DNA from: Jiella endophytica
GTDB lineage: Bacteria > Pseudomonadota > Alphaproteobacteria > Rhizobiales > Rhizobiaceae
Length of the DNA: 64,000 nt
NCBI RefSeq assembly: GCF_004519335.1
Contig: NZ_SOZD01000004.1
Span: 124,001-188,000, forward strand
Direction of reading: 5' to 3'
Position numbers and translations under genes: made by a program
Part shown: positions 51,767-61,313 of the stretch, one piece after another
Layout: every line of letters starts with the position of its first letter
Position numbering within the stretch: the first letter of the stretch is position 1
The notes under the pieces: model-generated
What the model was told of the DNA's origin: nothing
Databases searched by the model: none
What the model saw: the letters and a program-made list of their open reading frames with translations, nothing else

Positions 51767-51973
51767 GGCTTTTCGTCCCGCTTGTCTTTCGAAGGAGCCG
51801 CTTTCGACCACAGTCGGCGGGCCGGCACAACAGCGGGAGGCGCCTCGATTGGCGGGCAGGCGATCGGCAGGCGGCGGCCGGAGCCTCGCTGTCAATACGA
51901 CGTGACACTCGGGCTGTCATTTTTGATGGAATGACGGCTTCTCATTCGCCGCCAAACTCGCTAGCCTGCGGAT

Positions 51974-52993
51974 ATGAGGCTCGCCTTCCCCTTTGCCGCC
52001 ATCGTCGGCCAGGACCAGATGAAGCTGGCGCTGTCGATCGCCGCGGTCGATCCGGCCATCGGCGGCGTGCTCGTCTTTGGCGATCGCGGCACCGGCAAGT
52101 CGACCGCCGTCCGCGCGCTCGCCGCGGTGCTGCCGGAAATCGAGGCGGCGAGCTGTCCCTATCGCTGCGACCCGGCACGGCCCGACGAGGCCTGCGAGAC
52201 CTGCCGCGGCAAGCCGAAGTCGCGGCGCGGCAAAGCCCGTGTCCCGGTGCCGGTGGTCGACCTGCCACTCGGCGCGACGGAGGACAGGATCGCCGGCTCG
52301 CTCGACCTCGAACGGGCGCTGTCCGCCGGCGAGAAGCGCTTCGAGCCCGGGCTTCTGGCGCGGGCCAATCGCGGCTTTCTCTATATCGACGAGATCAATC
52401 TTCTGGAGGATCATCTGGTCGACCTGCTGCTCGACGTCGCCGCCTCCGGCGAGAACGTCGTCGAGCGCGAGGGGCTCAGCGTGCGCCATCCGGCGCGCTT
52501 CGTGCTGGTCGGCAGCGGCAACCCGGAAGAGGGCGAGTTGCGGCCGCAGCTGCTCGACCGCTTCGGCCTGTCGGTCGAGGTGAAGACGCCGACCGATCTT
52601 GCGACCCGCATCGAGGTGGTGAAGCGCCGGGACGCCTTCGAGCGCGACCCGGCCGGCTTCACCGCCCGCTTCGAGGCGGAGAACGACGCGGTGCGGGGCG
52701 CCATCCTCGCGGCGCGTGAGCGCCTCGCCAACGTCGCCGTTCCTGACGAGACGCTGGAGAAGGCGGCGCAGCTGTCGATCCGCCTCGGGACCGACGGGCT
52801 GCGCGGCGAACTGACGCTGATGCGGGCCGCGCGGGCGCTCGCCGCCCTGCAGGGCGGGGCCGAGGTCGGCTGGCCGCATCTCGCCGAGCTTGCGCCGCTG
52901 GCGCTCTCCCACCGGCTGCGCCGCGATCCGCTGGACGAGGCGGGCTCGGCGACGCGCGTCACCCGCGCCGTCGGCGAACTCGCGGCAGCCTGA
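51974..52993 (+). CDS. bchI: Magnesium chelatase ATPase subunit I
   Basis: BchI is the AAA+ motor that with BchD drives Mg2+ insertion into protoporphyrin IX by BchH, the entry to bacteriochlorophyll. The 339-residue protein shows Walker A GDRGTGKS (36-43), the BchI insertion [56 protein letters not shown] (Walker B) and the sensor [20 protein letters not shown]. It is first of bchI-bchD-bchO, and starts 207 bp from the divergent cobM. No bchH lies nearby. A role in cobalt chelation with CobN is the main alternative. Confidence 0.93.
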   Translation: MRLAFPFAAIVGQDQMKLALSIAAVDPAIGGVLVFGDRGTGKSTAVRALAAVLPEIEAASCPYRCDPARPDEACETCRGKPKSRRGKARVPVPVVDLPLGATEDRIAGSLDLERALSAGEKRFEPGLLARANRGFLYIDEINLLEDHLVDLLLDVAASGENVVEREGLSVRHPARFVLVGSGNPEEGELRPQLLDRFGLSVEVKTPTDLATRIEVVKRRDAFERDPAGFTARFEAENDAVRGAILAARERLANVAVPDETLEKAAQLSIRLGTDGLRGELTLMRAARALAALQGGAEVGWPHLAELAPLALSHRLRRDPLDEAGSATRVTRAVGELAAA

Positions 52994-53006
52994 GCGGGTC
53001 GGCGCG

Positions 53007-54887
53007 ATGACCGCCCGGCCGATCCCGGCAAATGACGGCGCGGCGAGCCCGCCGGAGACCGCCGATGCTGCGGCGCTCTGGCAGGAAGCGCTGCTCTGCC
53101 TCTCGCTCTTTGCGGTCGATCCCGGCCTCGGGCTTCGGCTCGCCGCCAGGGCCGGGCCCGTCCGCCAGCAGGCGCTCAAAAACCTGCGGGCGTCGCTTCC
53201 CCCCGGCGAGGCATGGCGCAAACTTCCGGCCGGCGCATCGCCGGCGGCGCTGACCGGCGGGCTCGATCTTGCCGCATCGCTCGCGGCCGGGCGGCCGATC
53301 GCCGAAAAGGGCCTGATCGCCGCAAGCGACGGCGGCGTCATCGTCGCCGCCATGGCCGAGCGCATGGCAGACGACGCCGCCGGGCTGCTGGCGCTGGCGC
53401 TCGACAGGGGCACGGTGCCGATCGAGCGGGACGGCCTTTCGGCAGAGCTGCCGGCGCGCATCGGCGTCCTCGCCCTCGACGAGGGGATGGAGGAGGACGA
53501 GGCGCCGCCGCACGCTCTTTGCGAGCGGCTGGGGCTATGGCTGTCGCTGGACGGAGCGGATCCCCGGGGCAGCGCTGGCGGACATCTCGACGCTGCGGCC
53601 ATCGCAGCGGCCCGCGACCGCCTGATGGCCGTGCGGCCGGACGAGGCCGGCCTCGAGACGATCTGCCAGGCGGCGATGGCCTTCGGCATCGTCTCGCTGC
53701 GGGCGCCGCATCTGGCGCTCCGGGCGGCCTGCGCCTCGGCGGCGCTCGCCGGCAGGCATCTGCCGGGCGAGACCGACATCGAGACCGCCATCCGGCTGGT
53801 GCTGCTTCCCCGTGCGACCACCCTTCCCGGCATGCCCCAAGACGGCAACGAGGACGACTTGTCTGCCGCACGCGACGAAGAGGACGGCAACGACGCGACG
53901 CGGAACGAGCCGCCGCAGGATGATGTCCGCGACAGGGCCGAAGAGACGGAAACCGGAGAGATCGCGCCGCAGGACGAAACGCTGATCGAGGCGGCGGATG
54001 CCGGGCTCCCGGCCGATCTCCTGAAGCGCCTCGCCGCCATGGCCCGCTCGCGGCAGATGCCGGCGGGCGGCGGACGCAAGGGCGCTTTTGCCGGCAGGGC
54101 AAGGCGTGGGCGGGCGATCGGCACCCGGCCCGGCGATCCCCGCCGCGACCGGCTCGACCTTGTCGCGACGCTCCGCGCCGCAGCGCCCTGGCAGACGATC
54201 CGGCGACGCGAGCGCAGCGGGCGGCAAACCGATGTGCTCCCGCGACCGCTCGAGATCCGCGCCGCGGACATTCAGGTCCGCCGCCATCGTGGCAAGGCGG
54301 AGACCGCGACCATCTTCGCCGTCGACGCCTCGGGTTCGGCGGCGCTCGCCCGCCTCGCCGAGGCGAAGGGCGCCGTGGAGCGCATCCTTGCCGAATGCTA
54401 TGTCCGCCGCGACCGGGTGGCGCTCGCCGCCTTCCGCGGCACCCGCGCCGACGTGCTGCTTCCCGAAACCCGCTCGCTTACCCGGGCGAAGCGCTGCCTC
54501 GCCGCGCTCCCGGCCGGCGGCGGCACGCCGCTCGCCAGCGGCATTCTCGCCGCGCTGGACCTTGCCAAGGCGAGCGCCCGCGAGGGCCGCACGCCGCTGA
54601 TCGCGCTTCTCACCGACGGGCGGGCGAACATCTCGCTTGCCGGCGCGGCCGGCCGGCCGCAGGCGATGGAAGACGCAAGAATGGCGGCAGCGGCGGTGCG
54701 GGCGAGCGGTATCGCCGCCCTCGTCATCGACCTTGCCCAACGCCCGAGCGAGGCCGCGCGGGAGATCGCCGCGGCCATGGGCGCGAGCTACCTCGCCTTG
54801 CCACGCGCCGATTCGCAGGCGCTGGCGGAACTGGTGGCGGCCGCACCGCGCGGGGCCCTCGCAAGCCGCGCCATCGCCAGGCCATGA
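53007..54887 (+). CDS. bchD: Magnesium chelatase subunit D
   Basis: BchD is the platform subunit pairing with BchI. The 626-residue protein starts MTARPIPANDGAASPPETAD. Its N-terminal AAA-like half lacks a Walker A, as in other BchD proteins; an acidic linker runs from about 278 to 335 (rich in Asp, Glu, Gln), then a basic stretch, and a C-terminal von Willebrand A domain with the MIDAS motif DASGS (440-444), GGGTPLASGI and LLTDGRAN. It starts 13 bp after bchI and overlaps bchO by ATGA. Lengths and layout match the family. Confidence 0.92.
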   Translation: MTARPIPANDGAASPPETADAAALWQEALLCLSLFAVDPGLGLRLAARAGPVRQQALKNLRASLPPGEAWRKLPAGASPAALTGGLDLAASLAAGRPIAEKGLIAASDGGVIVAAMAERMADDAAGLLALALDRGTVPIERDGLSAELPARIGVLALDEGMEEDEAPPHALCERLGLWLSLDGADPRGSAGGHLDAAAIAAARDRLMAVRPDEAGLETICQAAMAFGIVSLRAPHLALRAACASAALAGRHLPGETDIETAIRLVLLPRATTLPGMPQDGNEDDLSAARDEEDGNDATRNEPPQDDVRDRAEETETGEIAPQDETLIEAADAGLPADLLKRLAAMARSRQMPAGGGRKGAFAGRARRGRAIGTRPGDPRRDRLDLVATLRAAAPWQTIRRRERSGRQTDVLPRPLEIRAADIQVRRHRGKAETATIFAVDASGSAALARLAEAKGAVERILAECYVRRDRVALAAFRGTRADVLLPETRSLTRAKRCLAALPAGGGTPLASGILAALDLAKASAREGRTPLIALLTDGRANISLAGAAGRPQAMEDARMAAAAVRASGIAALVIDLAQRPSEAAREIAAAMGASYLALPRADSQALAELVAAAPRGALASRAIARP

Positions 54888-55810
54888 GCGGACGGCTCGA
54901 CTTTTCCCGCGACGGCCGCGACTGGCCGCATCGCGATCGGAGCCGCTTCATCGAGGCCGGCGGCACGCGCTTCCATGTCCAGGTCCTCGGGCCGGACGAC
55001 GCGCCGCCGCTGCTTCTCCTGCATGGCACCGGCGCCTCGACCCACTCGTTCCGCGATCTCGCGCCGCTTCTCGCGGAAAGCCATCGCGTGATCATGCCGG
55101 ACCTGCCGGGCCACGGCTTCACCCCGGCGCCGCGCTGGCGGCGGCCGTCGATCACCGGCATGGGTGCGGCCCTCGCCGCCATGCTGCGGGCGATCGATGT
55201 CGTGCCGGCCCTTGCCGCCGGCCATTCGGCGGGCGCGGCGATCCTCCTTCGCATGGCCCTCGACGGCGAGATCCGCCCCCGCCACATCGTCTCGCTCAAC
55301 GGCGCGCTGCTGCCCTTTCCCGGCGTCGCGGCGCATCTCTTCCCGCGGCTGGCGAAGCTCCTCTTCCTCAACCCGGTGGCGCCGCGGTTCTTCTCCTGGC
55401 GGGCGAAAAACGGCCGTGCCGTCGCCCAGCTGATGGAAAGCACCGGTTCGCGGATTTCGCCGGAGGGCGTCGCCTATTACGAGCGGCTGCTCGCCTCGCC
55501 CGCCCATGTCGAGGGCGCGCTGACGATGATGGCGAACTGGGATCTCGAAAGTCTGCGGCGCGACCTGCCGCGGCTCGAAGTGCCGCTCACCCTCGTCGTC
55601 GGCATGCGCGACCGGGCAGTGCCGCCGGAAGTCTCCGAGCGCGTCGCCCGCATGGTCAGGGGCGCCCGGGTCGAGACGCTGCCGGGCCTTGGCCATCTCG
55701 CCCATGAAGAGGCGCCCGAGACGGTCGGAGCATTGATGCTCCGGGCCTTTGCGCAGGAAGCCGCTCCGGCCGGCGAAGACCGCGAGGCACCACGGACCGG
55801 CACGGCTTGA
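54884..55810 (+). CDS. bchO: Magnesium chelatase accessory hydrolase BchO
   Basis: This is an alpha/beta-hydrolase of 308 residues linked to bacteriochlorophyll synthesis; its exact reaction is not known. It starts MSGRLDFSRDGRDWPHRDRS and shows the BchO-like W-P-H-R segment, LLLLHGTGASTHSFRDLAPL, the nucleophile elbow AAGHSAGAAI, LNGALLPFPG, and a late Asp/His (VVGMRDRAVPP, GLGHLAHEEAP). The ATG overlaps the bchD stop by 4 bp. Finding bchO directly after bchI and bchD is the best evidence that this cluster serves bacteriochlorophyll rather than cobalamin. Confidence 0.9.
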   Translation: MSGRLDFSRDGRDWPHRDRSRFIEAGGTRFHVQVLGPDDAPPLLLLHGTGASTHSFRDLAPLLAESHRVIMPDLPGHGFTPAPRWRRPSITGMGAALAAMLRAIDVVPALAAGHSAGAAILLRMALDGEIRPRHIVSLNGALLPFPGVAAHLFPRLAKLLFLNPVAPRFFSWRAKNGRAVAQLMESTGSRISPEGVAYYERLLASPAHVEGALTMMANWDLESLRRDLPRLEVPLTLVVGMRDRAVPPEVSERVARMVRGARVETLPGLGHLAHEEAPETVGALMLRAFAQEAAPAGEDREAPRTGTA

Positions 55811-55959
55811 GACACGGCCGACGGGCGGAGGACGCGGTCATCGTCCCGACCGGCGCCCGCACCTCTCTCTACCGCTGCGGCATGCGGTCACCGTTCCTCG
55901 TGAAAAATCATCTTTTCAACCGGCGATTTGCCCGGCGATTGTCGCTGCACGCATGTAAA

Positions 55960-55996
55960 AAATCCGTTTGATCCGGATTTAGACTTGGAATATCTA
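55960..55996 (+). promoter_or_regulatory. Candidate promoter with overlapping operator before the haloperoxidase gene
   Basis: TTGATC (55968-55973) and TATCTA (55991-55996) are 17 bp apart. The inverted repeat AAATCCG (55960-55966) / CGGATTT (55974-55980) surrounds the -35 element, as a repressor or activator site might. A strong GAGGAGG lies before the ATG at 56042. The region is AT-rich. Confidence 0.45.
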
Positions 55997-56041
55997 TAGT
56001 AAATAGAGTGCCGGCATGCTTGCTTTTTCGAGGAGGCTTTT

Positions 56042-58420
56042 ATGCTCAAGCTTTGCGCGGCACTTTGTGCCGTTTCGTTAAGTGCTATGGGTGCGGCAAC
56101 TGCGCAGGATCGGGATCACCCGCTGCGAGCGCTGAGCCAGCACGACTTCTACCGCGTCTTCGGCACCACGCCGTCCCCCAGCGCCCAGTCGGACGCCGCG
56201 CGGGCCGCCAGCGAGCAGCGCTGGGCGCAGCGGGTGGCCGGGATCGACGACATGCTCTCCGCGGTGGTCGAAAAGGGGCAGTTCACCGACACGACCCTCA
56301 CCAATTCCACCGCCCTCCTGAAGCTGCTCAAGCAGCGCAACGATCCCATGAGCTATCTCTATCTCTGGCATCTCGTCGCGCTGGACACGACGGCGGTCGA
56401 CCATGCTCCGACCGGACCGGGGATCAGGCACCAGCAGGTCGGCCCGGCGCGGTCGTCGCGGGCGCTCGCCATGGTTCATCAGGCGCTGTTCGAAGTCGCC
56501 AACACGATGAACGCCGCGCCCTACGCGACCACCCTGAAGACGCCGCACACCTTCGACCTCTCCCTGCCCGGTGGGCTTTCCGCACAGCAGCGGCAGAAAT
56601 ACGTCAGGGCGCGGGAGGCGGCGGCCCTGTCCGAGGCGGCCTATCTGACGCTCGAGCTGCTCTATCCGAGCCTCCGGGAAACAACGCTCAACACCGCGCC
56701 GCCGAGCCTTTCGACGGTCAGCTGGTTTTCGCAAGGGGCGGCGCGAACGGGCTTTTCCGACGCTCTCTGCAACGAACTGACGCCGTCGCTCAGCCTGCAT
56801 GTCTACTACCAGTGCTCGCTCCAGGCGATCGAGGGCGACAACGATCCGGACGTCGCGATCCTGAAGCTCGCACGCGAAAACGGTGTCGCCGTCGGGCGGG
56901 AGATTGCCGGGACGATCAAGGCCGAGCGCGAGGGCGACAATGCGCGGCTGTCGGAGCCCGAACTCGACGACAGCTTCGAATACCGCTACCGGCCGGACGA
57001 GCGGAACCGCGCCTTCGTCCAGTGGATGCAGGACCCCGTCTCGAAGATCAGCACCGCGCTCGGCGGCAACTGGATGCATGTGAAGCCCTTCGCGATGAAG
57101 TCGAGCTATCAGTTCCGCCCGTCGGAGGCCGACGCGCCGCGCATCGACCTGCCGGTGAACGGCACGCCGGACCAGATCCGGGCCGCAGCCCGCAAGCTGA
57201 AATCCTATAACGCCGTAGCGAGATGGGGCACCGACCCGCGGCTCGACGGGACCGGCGCCGGCCATCCCGGCGGCCCGAAGCTCGACCGCTTCTTCCTGGC
57301 GCAGTACTGGGCCTATGACGGGACGGCCTATCTCTGCGCCCCGCCGCGGCTCTACAACCAGATCGCCCTGACCGTGCTGATGAAGATCCGCGACCTGCAG
57401 GCGCAGGGCGCCGCGCCGGAGCTTGCGGGCCGCGAGCAAATCGACCTTTCCAGCACGGCCGACGTCTCCCGCTTCCTCGCCCTCGTCAATTTCGCCATGG
57501 CCGACACTGCCATCGCGGCATGGGACGCGAAGTTCTATTTCCAGTTCCCGCGCCCGGTCACCTATATCCGCGCCGTACAGGCGCTCGACCCAAACAATGA
57601 GGCGACCGACGGGCTGGAGCCGTCCGGGGCCGAGGCCCTGAGCATGGCGATGTCGCCATCGCAGAGCCAGCCGGCGGCAGGCGGATTCCCTACCGGACAG
57701 TCCTCCGATCAGGGGCAGGCCGGCGTGCCCTATCCCGTCCAGGAAGCCAGCGCGCTGACGACCGCCTCCACCCAGCAGCACACCCTGCCGCGCGGCTCGG
57801 TGAGCCAGACGAAGTGGTTTCCCGCCGGGGCGCAGGTGACGAATTCCGATTCGCCCTACAACATCACCCCGCCCTTCCCCGCCTATGTCTCCGGCCACGC
57901 GGCCTTCGGCGGCGCCCTGTTCGGCATGCTGCGCCAGTTCGTCGGCCCGAAGACCGAATTCGCCTTCGAGTCGGACGAGTTCAACGGCTTCAGCAAGGAC
58001 GTCTTCAATTATGTCCGGTGCGAAGCCGCGCCCGGCGGCGGCCTGCGGGACAAGGTGACTCCGGCGAAGTTCTGCGCACCGAGGCCGTTGACCCTCGACT
58101 GCGCGGAACGGGAGAACGCCGACAGCCGCCTGTGGATGGGCGTGCACTGGATCGACGACGCCGATGACGGCGTGGTGCTCGGCAACCGGGTCTCGCGGCA
58201 GGTCTATGACGTGATGATGGCGCCGAAGACCCACCGCCGGGCCCAGGCGCAGTTTTCCGTGCAGCCGGCAGACTATCCGACCGCCGGCAAGACGATGCGC
58301 GAGAAGCTGCTCTGCCGCGACATCGCGATGAGCGATCTTCCGGCCGGCTGGGACAGCGAAAACGGCGAGGTCGGCTTCGGACAGCTCGACCTCGTCAATA
58401 TCGAGGGCATCCGTCCCTAA
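56042..58420 (+). CDS. Exported vanadium-dependent haloperoxidase-like protein
   Basis: This is a large (792 residues) exported protein of the VHPO/PAP2 superfamily. A signal peptide ends near GAATAQ. The vanadate-binding residues of characterised haloperoxidases have counterparts with the right spacing: K497 and R504 in AKFYFQFPRPVTYIR, S617-G618-H619 in PAYVSGHAAFGGA (H619 the probable catalytic His), and R696 and H702 in DSRLWMGVHWIDDADDG. The first 350 residues are a helical extension without recognised fold. It is longer than usual VHPOs. Possible activities are halide oxidation or phosphatase chemistry; no test can separate these from sequence. It stands alone with its own promoter. Confidence 0.85.
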   Translation: MLKLCAALCAVSLSAMGAATAQDRDHPLRALSQHDFYRVFGTTPSPSAQSDAARAASEQRWAQRVAGIDDMLSAVVEKGQFTDTTLTNSTALLKLLKQRNDPMSYLYLWHLVALDTTAVDHAPTGPGIRHQQVGPARSSRALAMVHQALFEVANTMNAAPYATTLKTPHTFDLSLPGGLSAQQRQKYVRAREAAALSEAAYLTLELLYPSLRETTLNTAPPSLSTVSWFSQGAARTGFSDALCNELTPSLSLHVYYQCSLQAIEGDNDPDVAILKLARENGVAVGREIAGTIKAEREGDNARLSEPELDDSFEYRYRPDERNRAFVQWMQDPVSKISTALGGNWMHVKPFAMKSSYQFRPSEADAPRIDLPVNGTPDQIRAAARKLKSYNAVARWGTDPRLDGTGAGHPGGPKLDRFFLAQYWAYDGTAYLCAPPRLYNQIALTVLMKIRDLQAQGAAPELAGREQIDLSSTADVSRFLALVNFAMADTAIAAWDAKFYFQFPRPVTYIRAVQALDPNNEATDGLEPSGAEALSMAMSPSQSQPAAGGFPTGQSSDQGQAGVPYPVQEASALTTASTQQHTLPRGSVSQTKWFPAGAQVTNSDSPYNITPPFPAYVSGHAAFGGALFGMLRQFVGPKTEFAFESDEFNGFSKDVFNYVRCEAAPGGGLRDKVTPAKFCAPRPLTLDCAERENADSRLWMGVHWIDDADDGVVLGNRVSRQVYDVMMAPKTHRRAQAQFSVQPADYPTAGKTMREKLLCRDIAMSDLPAGWDSENGEVGFGQLDLVNIEGIRP

Positions 58421-58547
58421 GCTCGCAAGCCCCCGCGACCTGAAAGCATAAAGCTCGGCCGATCTGCGGCGACGATCTCTGCCATCGCGGATTCGCATTG
58501 GATTTCATCGGCCCGAGGCGCTACAGCGCCGTCAAAAGGGCAGAACA

Positions 58548-59951
58548 ATGCGACTGGGCGAGGAAATCGAAGGGGCGGCGGTCGGACGGGGACGGCCCGC
58601 CGAGGGCTGGCTCGGCCATGCCCGCGCGACCATGAGCCTCGCATTGCCGCTGATCGGCGTGCAGCTGGCGCAGGTGACGATGAACGTCACCGACACGGTC
58701 ATGGTCGGATGGCTCGGCGCCGGCGAGCTCGCCGCGACGGTTCTGGCGACCCAGGCCTTCTTCGTGCTGTTCCTGTTCGGCTCCGGCTTCGCCCATGCGG
58801 CGATCCCGCTCGCGGCGGGGGCCGAGGGGCGCGGCGACAGCCGCGGCGTGCGCCGCTCGATCCGCATGAGCGTCTGGGTGCTGATGCTCTACGGCGCGAT
58901 CATCATGGTGCCGCTGGCGCTGATCGAGCCGATCCTCCTCGCCCTCGATCAGCAGCCCGAGACCGCGCGGCTCGCCGGCGCCTATATGGCGATCGGCCAG
59001 TGGTCGATGTTCCCGGCGCTGACGATCCTCAGCCTCAGGGCCTATCTGACGGTGGTGAACCGCGCCTATCTGATGCTGGCGGTGATCGTCGCAGGCGCCG
59101 TGGCGAATGCCGGCTTCAACTGGATCTTCATCTTCGGTCATCTCGGCGCGCCGGCCATGGGCATCGTCGGCGCGGCACTGGCGACGCTCCTGTCGAACCT
59201 TCTGATGGCGGGGCTGCTCGTCGGCTATACCGTCGCCGCGCCGGGGCTGAAACGCTACGAACTCTATGCGCGGGCCTGGCGGCCGGACTGGCCGGCCTTC
59301 TTCGAGGTCGTCCGCCTCGGCCTGCCGATCTCCGCGACGATCATCGCCGAGGTCGGGCTCTTCGCCACCTCGTCGATCATGATGGGCTGGCTCGGCACCG
59401 TGCCGCTCGCGGCCCACGGCATCGCGCTGCAGATCGCCTCGATCTCCTTCATGGTTCCGCTCGGCCTCGCCAGCGCCGCGACCGTCCGCGTCGGCCTCGC
59501 CTTCGGGCGAAACGACCGCCTGGCGCTGGGGCGGGCCGGCGCGGTCGTGGTGCTCATCGGCGCTGCGCTCGCGCTCGGCGCCGCGACGCTGTTCTGGACC
59601 TTTCCCGAACGGCTGATCGGGCTCTATCTCGACCCGAAAAATGCCAATTCGGCCGAGGTGCTGGTGGCCGCCGTGCCACTGCTTCTCGTCGCGGCGGTCT
59701 TCCAGATCGCCGATGCGCTGCAGGCGATCGGCGCCGGCGTCCTCAGGGGCATGAAGGACACCCGGGTACCGATGGTCATCGCGCTGGTCAGCTACTGGCT
59801 GGTCGGCATGCCGATCGCCTATGTGCTGGCATTTCCGGTCGGCCTCGGCGCGCCGGGGATCTGGTGGGGCCTCGCCTCGGGGCTCGCGGCAGCGGCGGTG
59901 ATGATGAACTGGCGCTATGTCAGGCGCGAGCGGCTGGGGCTGGTGGGCTGA
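58548..59951 (+). CDS. MATE-family efflux transporter
   Basis: This is a membrane exporter of 467 residues with about 12 helices, NorM-type. N-terminal segment MRLGEEIEGAAVGRG is a short cytoplasmic tail; conserved features include LPLIGVQLAQVTMNVTDTVM, VGWLGAGELAA, GFNWIFIFGHLGAPAMGIVG and PISATIIAEVGLFATSSIMM. MATE proteins move cationic compounds or drugs out in exchange for Na+ or H+. No regulator is adjacent. It converges on clpP, 12 bp apart. Confidence 0.93.
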   Translation: MRLGEEIEGAAVGRGRPAEGWLGHARATMSLALPLIGVQLAQVTMNVTDTVMVGWLGAGELAATVLATQAFFVLFLFGSGFAHAAIPLAAGAEGRGDSRGVRRSIRMSVWVLMLYGAIIMVPLALIEPILLALDQQPETARLAGAYMAIGQWSMFPALTILSLRAYLTVVNRAYLMLAVIVAGAVANAGFNWIFIFGHLGAPAMGIVGAALATLLSNLLMAGLLVGYTVAAPGLKRYELYARAWRPDWPAFFEVVRLGLPISATIIAEVGLFATSSIMMGWLGTVPLAAHGIALQIASISFMVPLGLASAATVRVGLAFGRNDRLALGRAGAVVVLIGAALALGAATLFWTFPERLIGLYLDPKNANSAEVLVAAVPLLLVAAVFQIADALQAIGAGVLRGMKDTRVPMVIALVSYWLVGMPIAYVLAFPVGLGAPGIWWGLASGLAAAAVMMNWRYVRRERLGLVG

Positions 59952-59963
59952 CCGTCAGCTGGT

Positions 59964-60569
59964 TCACCGCGGCAGTTCGCGCTCGGTGAGGATGCGGTCG
60001 ATCAGGCCCCATTCGAGCGCCTCTTCGGCCGACATGAAGCGGTCCCGGTCGAGAGTTCTCTCGACTTCCTCGATCGTGCGCCCGCAATGCTCGGCATAGA
60101 GCCGGATCATCCGCCGCTTCACCTTCAGCATCTCCTCGGCCTGGATCTCGATGTCCGAGGCCTGACCCTGAAAGCCGCCGAGCGGCTGATGGACGTGGAT
60201 GCTGGCGTTCGGCAGCGCCACACGCTCGCCGGGCTCACCCGCCATCAGCAGGAACGAGCCCATGGATCGGGCCGTTCCCATGCAGACCGTGTGGACCGGC
60301 GAGGAGACGTAACGCATGGTGTCGTACATCGCCATGCCGCTGGTCACGACGCCGCCCGGCGAGTTGATGTAGAGATAGATCGGCCGCCTCGGATTCTCGG
60401 CTTCGAGAAACAGAAGCTGAGCGCAGACGAGGCCGGAGACGTCGTCGTTGACCTCGCCATTCAGGAAGATGATCCGCTCGCGCAGGAGCCGCGAGAAGAT
60501 GTCGAAGGCGCGCTCGCCCCGGTTCGACTGTTCCACCACCATGGGGACGAGCTGCATCGTGCCGCGCAT
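59964..60569 (-). CDS. clpP: ClpP-family protease subunit, stand-alone paralogue
   Basis: This is a cytoplasmic self-compartmentalising serine protease of 201 residues. The triad is intact: S102 ([12 protein letters not shown]), H127 ([19 protein letters not shown]) and D176 ([19 protein letters not shown]). The residues before the serine read GTAR instead of the usual GQAA. No clpX or tig is adjacent, which marks it as an additional ClpP paralogue; rhizobia have several. A GGAGGT stretch lies before the ATG. The clpB gene in this window belongs to a disaggregase and does not pair with ClpP. Confidence 0.9.
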   Translation of the reverse strand: MRGTMQLVPMVVEQSNRGERAFDIFSRLLRERIIFLNGEVNDDVSGLVCAQLLFLEAENPRRPIYLYINSPGGVVTSGMAMYDTMRYVSSPVHTVCMGTARSMGSFLLMAGEPGERVALPNASIHVHQPLGGFQGQASDIEIQAEEMLKVKRRMIRLYAEHCGRTIEEVERTLDRDRFMSAEEALEWGLIDRILTERELPR

Positions 60570-60633
60570 CGGCGACCTCCCTTACGAGTGGCATTGATCG
60601 GCTTTCGCGGGCCGCGCGACCGGCGGCCCGAGT

Positions 60634-60978
60634 TCAGGCGGCGCGCATCAGCGGTGCATTGCCGTTGGCGGCCCGTGGCGCGACCCGCCGCGTGTCCGTC
60701 AGATGGTGGAGGATCCTCAGCCGCGTTCCGCCCGCCGCGTTGGCGGCGATCCGGAACGCTACCAAGCTTTCCCCATATTCCGGTTCACGCATCCGGTAGA
60801 GCAATTCCTCGCCCGGCACCGACGCGATCGGCTCCGGATCCGCCAGATCCTCGGCCGGCAGCCAGCGCTCGCGGAACGCCTCGATCGAGAGTGCCCGCCA
60901 GACCTTGTCGGGCGCAGCTTCGAGGTCGACCTCCAAGACGAGTTCGGCGGCCTTGTCGTCTTCGGTATCCCGGCTCAT
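60634..60978 (-). CDS. SRPBCC (AHSA1-like) domain protein
   Basis: This is a 114-residue protein of the START/Bet v1-like fold (AHSA1 type), starting MSRDTEDDKAAELVLEVDLE. The core motif A-P-D-K-V-W-R-A-L and ERWLPAEDL are typical, ending in a beta-rich half. The C-terminal part is short for the family. Its ATG overlaps the stop of the ArsR regulator by ATGA. The pairing of an ArsR regulator and an SRPBCC protein is common in bacteria; the ligand is unknown. Confidence 0.85.
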   Translation of the reverse strand: MSRDTEDDKAAELVLEVDLEAAPDKVWRALSIEAFRERWLPAEDLADPEPIASVPGEELLYRMREPEYGESLVAFRIAANAAGGTRLRILHHLTDTRRVAPRAANGNAPLMRAA

Positions 60979-61289
60979 TGGTCCATATCCTTCAACAGCG
61001 CTTCGAGAGCCTCGATCCGGGCCGGCCAGTAGGTCCGGTAGCGTGCGAGCCAGCCGGCGATCCGGGCGAGCCCGTCGGGATCGACCTCGTAGTTCACATA
61101 GCGCCCCTGCCGCCTCTCCCGCACCAGACTGGCGCCCCGAAGAACGGCGAGATGCTGCGACATCGCCGGCTGCGAGATCGCCATGCCCTCACGCAAGGCG
61201 CTGGCGTTCATCGCGCCGGAGGCCAGCTTTTCGAAGATGGCCCGGCGGGTGGTGTCGCCCAGGGCCTTGAAGATGTCGTCCTCGCTCAT
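60975..61289 (-). CDS. ArsR-family transcriptional regulator
   Basis: This is a winged-helix repressor of 104 residues starting MSEDDIFKALGDTTRRAIFE. The DNA-binding helices are NASALREGMAISQPAMSQHLAVLRGASL and the wing RRQGRYVNYEVDPDG. The metal-binding ELCVCDL box of arsenical sensors is missing, so this is a non-metal member typically paired with an SRPBCC gene. The frame extends upstream to 61460 but without conservation. A short inverted repeat (61298-61313) next to the start codon is a likely operator. It overlaps the SRPBCC gene by 4 bp. Confidence 0.9.
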   Translation of the reverse strand: MSEDDIFKALGDTTRRAIFEKLASGAMNASALREGMAISQPAMSQHLAVLRGASLVRERRQGRYVNYEVDPDGLARIAGWLARYRTYWPARIEALEALLKDMDQ

Positions 61290-61297
61290 GACAATAG

Positions 61298-61313
61298 ATA
61301 AGCATGGACTTAT
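61298..61313. promoter_or_regulatory. Candidate ArsR operator
   Basis: ATAAG (61298-61302) and CTTAT (61309-61313) are inverted around a 6-bp centre, 9 bp before the arsR start. AT-rich dyads of this kind are typical ArsR binding sites. Confidence 0.45.
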
